Source: an uncultured Muribaculaceae bacterium (GTDB lineage: Bacteria; Bacteroidota; Bacteroidia; Bacteroidales; Muribaculaceae). From it: DNA of 35,388 nt. The position numbers were made by a program, and so were the translations under genes. The stretch lies in assembly GCA_910584665.1 (NCBI GenBank), contig CAJUBL010000028.1, positions 1 through 35,388 of the forward strand. The letters run 5' to 3'. Each line of letters starts with the position of its first letter. Within the stretch, counting starts at the first letter, position 1. Under the pieces are notes generated by a model that was not told where the DNA came from, made no database searches, and saw only the letters and a list, made by a program, of their open reading frames with translations. Shown piece by piece: positions 16,007 to 22,654 of the stretch.

Positions 16007-18214
16007 ATGATACAGACTGTACTTAAGCGCGATGGTCGCGTAGTTGGCTATAACGAGGAGAAGATTAAGGCTGCTATACGCAAAGCCATGTTGCAGACCA
16101 GGCTTGGTGAGGACGAGGGCCTCATCATGAAAATAGTTGACCGTATCGGAGTCACCGGTAATGAGCAGATGTCGGTTGAGGAAATTCAGGATAGGGTCGA
16201 GCTTGAACTTATGAAGAGTACCCGTAAGGAAGTTGCCAGGCGATATATTGCTTATCGGAATCAGAGGTCTATTGCCCGTCGTGCCAAGACCAGGGATATT
16301 TTTCTTGAGATCATAGAGGCGAAAAACAATGATGTCACACGGGAGAATGCCAATATGAATACCGACTCGCCGGCAGGTATGATGATGAAATTTGCAAGCG
16401 AGACCACCAAGCCGTTTGTCGACGATTATCTGCTCAGTGATGATGCCCGTGACGCGGTACGTAACGGATATCTGCATATTCACGATAAGGATTATTATCC
16501 CACTAAGTCGCTTACATGTGTGCAGCATCCGCTTGACCGTATTCTTAAATCCGGTTTTGTTGCGGGGCATGGAGAGTCCCGGCCTGCCAAACGTATCGAG
16601 ACTGCCTCGATTATAGGATGCATATCTCTCGAGACTGCGCAGAACGAGATGCATGGCGGTCAGGCAATTCCGGCTTTTGACTTCTATCTCGCTCCTTATG
16701 TTCGCTCGTCTTTTGTTGAGGAACTCAAGAAAGCGGAAGCTATATCTGGTGAAGATCTCAGTGACCTGTATTCTGTTGAGATTAAAGATTATGAACAGCG
16801 TCCGCTTGACGGACTCAAGGGGCGTGAGCGGTTGCTTGCACATGCAGTCAGTCAGACTGCATCGAGAGTCCATCAGGCCATGGAAGCCTTTATCCATAAT
16901 ATGAATACAATACATTCCCGCGGTGGCAATCAGGTTGTCTTCAGTTCGATAAATTATGGAACAGATACCTCGGCCGAGGGGCGCTGTATTATTCGCGAAC
17001 TTCTTAACTCAACCTATGAGGGGGTCGGAAATGGTGCTACAGCTATTTTCCCTATACAGATATGGAAAAAGAAGCGCGGCGTCAACTATCTTCCGGAAGA
17101 TCCGAACTATGACCTTTACCAGCTTGCATGCAAGGTGACTGCCCGTCGTTTCTTCCCTAACTTTGTAAATCTTGACGCGACATTCAATCAGCACGAGAAA
17201 TGGAATCCCGATGACCCCGAACGCTATAAGTATGAGGTCGCGACAATGGGATGCCGAACCCGTGTTTTCGAAAACCGATTTGGCGAGAAGACTTCAATCG
17301 GCCGCGGCAATATCAGTTTCTCTACGATCAATATCGTAAGACTCGCAATAGAGTGTATGAATATCGTTGACAGAGAGGAACGTGTGCGCCGCTTCTTTGA
17401 TAAACTTGACGAGATACTCGAGATCACTGCGCGTCAGCTCTGTGACCGTTATGATTTTCAGAAGACAGCGCTCGCAAAGCAGTTCCCTCTTGTTATGTCG
17501 AAACTATGGAACGGAGCTGATCAGCTTAAACCGGGTGATACTATCGAGCCGGTTATCAATCAGGGAACATTGGGTATAGGTTTTATAGGACTCGCCGAGT
17601 GTCTTGTGGCTCTTACCGGTAAACACCACGGAGAGAGTGCCGGGGCTCAGGAACTGGGATTACGTATTGTATCACATATGCGCTCACGTGCCAACGAGTT
17701 CTCCGAGTGTTACGGACATAACTTCTCGATTCTTGCAACTCCAGCCGAAGGGCTTTCCGGCAAGTTTACCGTCAAGGATCGTAAGAGCTTCGGTATTATA
17801 GAAGGTGTCACCGACAGGATATATTATACCAATTCCAACCATGTACCGGTATACTATAATTGTTCGCCGCGTCATAAAGCACAGATAGAGGCACCGTACC
17901 ATGAGCTTACACGTGGCGGACATATATTCTATGTCGAGATAGACGGTGATGCAACCCACAATCCCCGTGCTATAATGGATATAGTCGATCTTATCGATAA
18001 GTACAATATAGGATACGGATCGATAAACCATAACCGCAACCGTTGCATGGATTGCGGTTATGAGGATGCACAGGAGAATTTGGATGTGTGTCCGTGTTGC
18101 GGAAGCCATGATATAGATAAGCTACAGCGGATCACCGGTTATCTCGTGGGTACGACCGACCGTTGGAATAAAGCGAAGCTTGCCGAACTTAATGACCGTG
18201 TAGTTCATAAATAA
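16007..18214 (+). CDS. nrdD: Anaerobic ribonucleoside-triphosphate reductase (class III)
   Basis: NrdD makes deoxyribonucleotides without oxygen, using a glycyl radical. From ATG 16007 it has 735 residues. An ATP-cone allosteric domain (about 1-95, VLKRDGRVVGYNEEKIKAAI) precedes the ten-stranded barrel. Active-site cysteines are probably Cys171 (SLTCVQHPL) and Cys416 (MGCRTRVFENRFG). Near the C-terminus, CMDCGYED and CPCCGSHD form the four-Cys zinc site, followed by RITGYLVG with the radical Gly711. nrdG starts within its stop codon (1-nt overlap), which fits the need for the activase. It has its own promoter with an inverted repeat across it. Confidence 0.97.
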   Translation: MIQTVLKRDGRVVGYNEEKIKAAIRKAMLQTRLGEDEGLIMKIVDRIGVTGNEQMSVEEIQDRVELELMKSTRKEVARRYIAYRNQRSIARRAKTRDIFLEIIEAKNNDVTRENANMNTDSPAGMMMKFASETTKPFVDDYLLSDDARDAVRNGYLHIHDKDYYPTKSLTCVQHPLDRILKSGFVAGHGESRPAKRIETASIIGCISLETAQNEMHGGQAIPAFDFYLAPYVRSSFVEELKKAEAISGEDLSDLYSVEIKDYEQRPLDGLKGRERLLAHAVSQTASRVHQAMEAFIHNMNTIHSRGGNQVVFSSINYGTDTSAEGRCIIRELLNSTYEGVGNGATAIFPIQIWKKKRGVNYLPEDPNYDLYQLACKVTARRFFPNFVNLDATFNQHEKWNPDDPERYKYEVATMGCRTRVFENRFGEKTSIGRGNISFSTINIVRLAIECMNIVDREERVRRFFDKLDEILEITARQLCDRYDFQKTALAKQFPLVMSKLWNGADQLKPGDTIEPVINQGTLGIGFIGLAECLVALTGKHHGESAGAQELGLRIVSHMRSRANEFSECYGHNFSILATPAEGLSGKFTVKDRKSFGIIEGVTDRIYYTNSNHVPVYYNCSPRHKAQIEAPYHELTRGGHIFYVEIDGDATHNPRAIMDIVDLIDKYNIGYGSINHNRNRCMDCGYEDAQENLDVCPCCGSHDIDKLQRITGYLVGTTDRWNKAKLAELNDRVVHK

Positions 18215-18741
18215 TGGAAAACAGAACATTGCGTGTGCTTAGGATTGTCGACGGTACAAGCGTCGACGGTCCGGGCCTGCGTACATCGATATATCTTGCA
18301 GGTTGTCTTCATTGTTGTGAGGGGTGTCACAACCCGCAGTCATGGGGTTTTGACGGTGGGGTTGAAATGACGGCCGACGAGATAATGGCCCATGTAGACG
18401 AACAGGATTTCAATGTCACGCTTACCGGTGGAGATCCTCTTTACCAGACAGAAGCCTTGTTGCCGCTGCTGCGTCGGCTCCATGCCGGAGGCCGCCATGT
18501 GTGGTGCTACACCGGATTTACCTATGAGCAGGTGTGTGCCGACGAATCGATGCGTCGCGTTCTTGATTATATCGATGTTCTTGTAGATGGACCTTTTATA
18601 TTGCCGCTTCGGGATCTGTCACTGCACTTTCGCGGTTCATCCAATCAGCGTATCATTGATGTGAAACGGTCGGCTCCAGGTAATGTGATCACAATTGATT
18701 GTTGCATGACTGCTGGTTCAGCATATAGTCGTAACTCTTGA
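18214..18741 (+). CDS. nrdG: Anaerobic ribonucleotide reductase activating enzyme (radical SAM)
   Basis: NrdG uses S-adenosylmethionine and a [4Fe-4S] cluster to place the glycyl radical on NrdD. The 175 residues include VDGPGLRTSIYLAGC and the cluster motif CLHCCEGC (Cys31, Cys35, Cys38; CxxxCxxC), then LTGGDPLYQ. The family core ends near FRGSSNQRIIDVK. About 20 further residues are encoded by DNA antisense to the end of the menF-like gene (53-nt overlap), making it a little longer than E. coli NrdG (154). The tail is probably a run-on without function. Translation should be coupled to nrdD. Confidence 0.95.
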   Translation: MENRTLRVLRIVDGTSVDGPGLRTSIYLAGCLHCCEGCHNPQSWGFDGGVEMTADEIMAHVDEQDFNVTLTGGDPLYQTEALLPLLRRLHAGGRHVWCYTGFTYEQVCADESMRRVLDYIDVLVDGPFILPLRDLSLHFRGSSNQRIIDVKRSAPGNVITIDCCMTAGSAYSRNS

Positions 18742-19828
18742 TACAGGCACTTAGAACTGCGATTTTTTCATCGGTTTCACGCCATTCTTTGTCGGCTTTC
18801 GAGTCCTCGGTAAGTCCGCTGCCGGTGTAAATACAGTAGGTCTCCTTATAGAAGTTGGCGCAACGCAGATTGACGTATGCTTTCAGAGACCGGTTGTCTT
18901 CTATTGCCACATATCCGCCATAGCAACGTCGGTCATGAATCTCAAAGCGTCCGATATGCTCCAGCGCCTCGGGACGTGGATATCCCGACAGTGCTGGAGT
19001 AGGGCTGATCCGGTCGATAACATCATATGGGGCCTGTTCGCCCAGGTTCATGGCGAAATGTTTGCATTTGTGTTTGATATGACCGAACTGAACATCTGAA
19101 ACCTCTTCTGCTTCAAATTTTATGTTCATAGAGGTCAGCATCTGTGCTATGAAGCTGACGACCAGTTCGTGTTCATTGATATTCTTCTCGTCCCAGCCTC
19201 GTGTAATGGAGTCTTTTGTACCGGCAAGAGCAACGGTCTCGGCATTTCCGGTAGTCTTGTCTGCACATAATAGAATTTCCGGAGAGGCTCCGATCCATCC
19301 GCCGGTCTGTGGCGTGTAGTATATGAAGCGCAGAGTGTTCCTGAATTCTTTGAAATAATTGTAAGCTACATGAAGCCATGTGTTTGCCGTGTCCTTACTT
19401 TCCAATTTGCCGCAGACAATCCTTGACAGCACAGTTTTGCTTGGAAATTTCTCCTTCAGGTCAGTGACAACCGACAGTACCTGTCCTTTGTATAACAGTT
19501 CGTTGGTGCTTTGGGTATATGGTTTGATGTCAGGATCGGCTTCAGATACAGGTTTGGTATTGACCAGTTTCAGATAATCTTTGGCCGATATGGTGTCCCG
19601 AATTATTATGCGGTCAGATGACTCTGTGTTCCATGTATTTATAGAAAATGTAAGATCCGACTTTGGATGGAATCCCTCAATGTCGGCTATAAATCTGAGC
19701 CTGCTGAGCGGTTCGCCTGGCAACAGAAACGCCGCGAACGTTTCGTTTCGTCTCAGTGCCTCGTATATTGCTTTGTGGGTTTCTGTCAGTCTGAAGAGTG
19801 TATATGTCGTTTTATTGGCGGTTTTCAT
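18689..19828 (-). CDS. menF: Isochorismate synthase / chorismate-binding enzyme (MenF/EntC-like)
   Basis: Chorismate-utilising enzymes of this type turn chorismate into isochorismate, the first step to menaquinone. The 379 residues show the family order GGWIGASPEILL, VALAGTKDS, NEHELVVSF, HIKHKCKHF, SPTPALSGYPRPEAL, RRCYGGYVAIED and YTGSGLTEDSKADKEW. The LAGT and CYGGY-type motifs favour isochorismate synthase over anthranilate or aminodeoxychorismate synthase, but sequence alone does not fully separate them. No other men gene is in the window. It starts 10 nt after rimO, so it is probably transcribed with ftsY-rimO. Its last 53 nt overlap the 3' end of nrdG. Confidence 0.82.
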   Translation of the reverse strand: MKTANKTTYTLFRLTETHKAIYEALRRNETFAAFLLPGEPLSRLRFIADIEGFHPKSDLTFSINTWNTESSDRIIIRDTISAKDYLKLVNTKPVSEADPDIKPYTQSTNELLYKGQVLSVVTDLKEKFPSKTVLSRIVCGKLESKDTANTWLHVAYNYFKEFRNTLRFIYYTPQTGGWIGASPEILLCADKTTGNAETVALAGTKDSITRGWDEKNINEHELVVSFIAQMLTSMNIKFEAEEVSDVQFGHIKHKCKHFAMNLGEQAPYDVIDRISPTPALSGYPRPEALEHIGRFEIHDRRCYGGYVAIEDNRSLKAYVNLRCANFYKETYCIYTGSGLTEDSKADKEWRETDEKIAVLSACIKSYDYMLNQQSCNNQL

Positions 19829-19838
19829 ACTCTGTCTG

Positions 19839-21134
19839 TTATCTGATGGTTCCGATCAGTTCGAATGGTAAGGCTTCATCAATGTGGACATCATAGAATT
19901 CTCCGGGTGTGAGTCTGACGCTCTTCTTTATCAGGATCTCCGGATCGACTTCTGGCGAGTCCCATTCGGTACGTCCTATATAATAATCATCTTCCTCCCG
20001 GTCAATGATCGTACGTAATGTTCTGCCGACTTTCTCCTGTTGTAATTCGAGAGAGATTTGTTCCTGCAACGACATGAGGCGGTCAAGACGGGCCTGTTTG
20101 ATCTCTTGTGGAATCGTGTCTTCGTAGTTTCGGGCTGCGTAAGTGTCATTCTCTTCACAGTAGGCGAATGCTCCCATACGCTCAAAGCGCATGTCCCGGA
20201 CAAACTGCATCAGTTCCTCGAATTCTTGTTCTCCTTCTCCCGGAAATCCGGTCATAAGCGTAGTGCGCAGGTGCAGTCCGGGTACGCGTCGCCGCATCTC
20301 GCCTATCAGACGGCGTGTCTCCTCTTGTGTAATGTGACGGCGCATTTTTTTCAGTATGCTGTCACTGGCGTGTTGCAGTGCTATATCCATATAGTTGCAT
20401 ACGTTGGTACGGCTGGCCATTACATCCATTATATCAATCGGGAACTGGGCAGGATAGGCATAGTGCAGGCGTATCCATTCTACTCCGTTAACATCTGCTA
20501 TCCTGTCAATCAGTTCGGGCAGTTTCATCGATCCGTCAATATCGAGGCCGTAGCTCGATAAATCCTGAGCAATGACGTTGAATTCCTTTACACCCTTGTC
20601 TACAAGCATCCTGACCTCATCGATAAGTTCGCTTTCCGGGCGGGATTTGAAACGTCCCGTTATGAGCGGTATCGCGCAGAATGCGCAGAAACGGTTGCAT
20701 CCTTCGGCTATTTTCAGGTATGTATAATGTGGCGGGGTGGTGATTACACGTTCCGGAGTGAGCGTGACATTGCTACAGCCTGATAAATCCGATACCAGTT
20801 CGGTGAAACTGAATTTTCCGTACCATCCGTCCACGTCAGGCAGTTCATGTTCCAGTTCGGCACGGTAGCGCTGTGAAAGACACCCCATCACATACACGCG
20901 GTCTATATCGCCATTCTCTTTGCACTGAAGGTATTCCAGAATGGTGTTTATTGATTCCTCTTTGGCGTCGCCGATGAATCCGCATGTATTGATCACAATG
21001 ATGTCCCCTTTTTTTACCGGCTCCTGATGTACAGCTTTATATCCGGCATGCATGAGCATGCTGAGAACACGCTCTGTGTCAACAAGATTCTTTGAACAGC
21101 CGAGCGTTATTATATTGATGCGCTTGCGTGGCAT
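19839..21134 (-). CDS. rimO: Ribosomal protein S12 methylthiotransferase RimO
   Basis: RimO is a radical-SAM enzyme that adds a methylthio group to the conserved aspartate of ribosomal protein S12. The 431 residues have the N-terminal MTTase domain with cluster cysteines Cys13 (TLGCSKNLVDTE), Cys51 (NTCGFI) and Cys85 (MGCLSQRY). The radical-SAM motif is CNRFCAFC (Cys146, Cys150, Cys153), and a C-terminal TRAM domain starts near residue 365. The motif LGCSKNLVD is characteristic of RimO as opposed to MiaB. It lies 5 nt after ftsY, in the same order I recall from other Bacteroidales. Confidence 0.95.
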   Translation of the reverse strand: MPRKRINIITLGCSKNLVDTERVLSMLMHAGYKAVHQEPVKKGDIIVINTCGFIGDAKEESINTILEYLQCKENGDIDRVYVMGCLSQRYRAELEHELPDVDGWYGKFSFTELVSDLSGCSNVTLTPERVITTPPHYTYLKIAEGCNRFCAFCAIPLITGRFKSRPESELIDEVRMLVDKGVKEFNVIAQDLSSYGLDIDGSMKLPELIDRIADVNGVEWIRLHYAYPAQFPIDIMDVMASRTNVCNYMDIALQHASDSILKKMRRHITQEETRRLIGEMRRRVPGLHLRTTLMTGFPGEGEQEFEELMQFVRDMRFERMGAFAYCEENDTYAARNYEDTIPQEIKQARLDRLMSLQEQISLELQQEKVGRTLRTIIDREEDDYYIGRTEWDSPEVDPEILIKKSVRLTPGEFYDVHIDEALPFELIGTIR

Positions 21135-21139
21135 TGTTC

Positions 21140-22102
21140 CTATTCCTGATCAAATAAGGATTTTACAAACTGGTCTTTGTCAAAAACCTGCAGATCGGTG
21201 ATCTTCTCTCCGAGACCAATGTAGCGTACCGGAATTCTGAACTGGTCACTGATGCCGATTACAACGCCCCCCTTTGCGGTGCCGTCGAGTTTGGTGATGG
21301 CAAGCTGGCTTACTTTGGTGGCGGCGACAAACTGTTTTGCCTGTTCGAATGCGTTCTGGCCGGTCGAGCCGTCAAGTACAAGCAGTACCTCATGGGGTGC
21401 ATCCGGAACGACTTTCTTCATTACGTCCTTGATCTTGGTCAGCTCGTCCATAAGTCCTTTCTTGTTGTGCAGTCTTCCCGCGGTGTCAATTATTACCACA
21501 TCTGCATTGTTGGCCTTGGCCGATTGTAATGTGTCAAAGGCTACTGCCGCAGGGTCTGAACCCAGTTTCTGTTTTACAACCGGAACATCGGCGCGACGGC
21601 CCCATTCCTCAAGCTGTTCTATTGCAGCCGCGCGGAACGTATCTGCTGCACCGAGCATCACTTTATTACCGGCGGCCTTGAACTGATGCGCCAGTTTACC
21701 TATAGTCGTCGTCTTTCCTACACCGTTGACTCCCACAACCATGATTACATGCGGCTTGTGGTCGGCAGGAACCTCAAAGTCTCCAAGTCTGCTGTTACTG
21801 TCATTCTCGGCAAGCATAGCTGAGATCTCTTCACAAAGCAGGTTGTTCAGCTCGTCTGTACCTACATACTTATCGCGGGACACGCGCTCCTGTATGCGGT
21901 CAAGTATACGCAGTGTAGTCTCCACGCCTACATCAGAGGTGATGAAAACCTCCTCGAGATTGTCAAGAATTTCGTCATCAATTTTTGATTTGCCGGCTAC
22001 GGCATGTGCAAGTTTCGCGAAAAATCCTTTTTTTGTACGCTCGAGGCCGCTGTCAAGCGTCTCTCTCTTCTCTTTGGAAAACAGTCGGTTGAAAAATCCC
22101 AT
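21140..22102 (-). CDS. ftsY: Signal recognition particle receptor FtsY
   Basis: FtsY is the SRP receptor GTPase that delivers ribosomes making membrane proteins to the translocon. The 320 residues comprise a short N-terminal part, the helical N domain (about 30-105) and the NG GTPase domain. GTPase motifs are GVNGVGKTT (P-loop, 124-132), DTFRAAAIEQLEEW, DTAGRLHNKKGLMDEL and TKLDGTAKGG. The long acidic A domain of E. coli FtsY is missing, as is common in this phylum. The start ATG at 22102 follows the promoter at 22124-22131 closely. It heads the unit ftsY-rimO-menF-like. Confidence 0.96.
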   Translation of the reverse strand: MGFFNRLFSKEKRETLDSGLERTKKGFFAKLAHAVAGKSKIDDEILDNLEEVFITSDVGVETTLRILDRIQERVSRDKYVGTDELNNLLCEEISAMLAENDSNSRLGDFEVPADHKPHVIMVVGVNGVGKTTTIGKLAHQFKAAGNKVMLGAADTFRAAAIEQLEEWGRRADVPVVKQKLGSDPAAVAFDTLQSAKANNADVVIIDTAGRLHNKKGLMDELTKIKDVMKKVVPDAPHEVLLVLDGSTGQNAFEQAKQFVAATKVSQLAITKLDGTAKGGVVIGISDQFRIPVRYIGLGEKITDLQVFDKDQFVKSLFDQE

Positions 22103-22123
22103 TCGTTGCTATTATTTTGGTTG

Positions 22124-22131
22124 CAAAGGTA
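22124..22131 (-). promoter_or_regulatory. Candidate -7 element of ftsY-rimO-menF-like
   Basis: On the minus strand this is TACCTTTG, a full TAnnTTTG match, 21 nt before the ftsY ATG. It implies a very short leader of about 15 nt. The -33 region has no clear TTTG. Confidence 0.65.
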
Positions 22132-22250
22132 CAAAAAATCCCCGACATAAACATTATCACAGCTTATTTTGTATACAGGCCTAAACTAAAGCAGAAACAT
22201 AATGTCGGCCGGCAATACCTTTAGAAGAGTATGGATCGAAATGATATGTT

Positions 22251-22265
22251 TCCGTTATTAACGGA
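22251..22265. promoter_or_regulatory. 15-bp perfect palindrome, candidate operator
   Basis: TCCGTTATTAACGGA is a perfect dyad around a central T (7-bp arms). It lies between the divergent promoters of ftsY (22124) and the TonB-dependent receptor locus (22357), about 90 bp upstream of the latter. This size and symmetry suit a dimeric regulator. No regulator gene is nearby. Confidence 0.35.
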
Positions 22266-22345
22266 TATTATGCTAAAAAAATACTCAAAACATGTTATTT
22301 TCGTAATTATAATAGAAAAATTAAAGCTAATCGGTCTGTTTTTAT

Positions 22346-22364
22346 GATATTATGATTATCTTTG
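22346..22364 (+). promoter_or_regulatory. Candidate -7 element of the receptor-peptidase locus, with a GATA/TATC dyad
   Basis: TATCTTTG at 22357-22364 matches TAnnTTTG; the -33 region is weak. An imperfect dyad (GATA at 22346, TATC at 22357) overlaps its upstream edge and faintly recalls a Fur box, but it is too degenerate to claim. Transcription would start near 22371, leaving a leader of about 284 nt before the ATG at 22655. Confidence 0.5.
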
Positions 22365-22370
22365 TCGTGA

Positions 22371-22654
22371 TATTTCTATAAAACCTCAACTTTTAATAAT
22401 TGACAGCGTGTACTTGTTGCATCAGGAAACTCGTCCCAGATCTTGCCGACAGACCTTTTTGAGATGTCGCGGGTTTCTATTGTCTGTGTCTGTAATATGT
22501 TTACTGTCAATTGATTGGGGGGGGGTAAATCTGCCTGTAAAAATCTGTTTGAAAAAATGCTGGCTTGGGTCCATACTTCAGCCGGTTCATTCCGCGTGCC
22601 ATCATGGGGTGGTGCGGCGCACCGTTATGTCCAGTAGTGAAAATTTATAGTACA
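22371..22654 (+). other. Long leader of the receptor-peptidase locus with a G9 run and inverted repeat
   Basis: No credible gene is seen in this stretch. A GTG-started frame (22408-22650) of 80 codons exists but does not look like protein. AATTGACAG (22398-22406) and CTGTCAATT (22504-22512) are exact reverse complements that would close a roughly 115-nt RNA domain. Inside, CGACA and TGTCG could form an inner stem. A run of nine G (22517-22525) follows, and a hairpin GGTGC-GGC-GCACC (22611-22623) lies 31 nt before the start codon. I recognise no known riboswitch. It may be a regulatory leader RNA. Confidence 0.4.

Noticed and set aside
15953..16915. Open frame of 320 codons antisense to nrdD
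   Set aside because: Entirely antisense to conserved nrdD coding sequence; its protein has no signal, domain or sensible composition. The length probably reflects codon use of nrdD.
22346..22364. Fur box over the receptor promoter
   Set aside because: Only GATA and TATC edges are symmetrical; too many mismatches to the 19-bp consensus to call.
22371..22520. Cobalamin, TPP or SAM riboswitch in the receptor leader
   Set aside because: I looked for their conserved boxes (for example GCCACTG and CTGAGA) and did not find them.
22408..22650. 80-codon frame in the receptor leader that ends 5 nt before the receptor start
   Set aside because: It starts with GTG, runs through the G9 tract, is rich in Cys, Arg and Trp and resembles no protein. 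I treat the stretch as leader RNA, although a leader peptide cannot be excluded.
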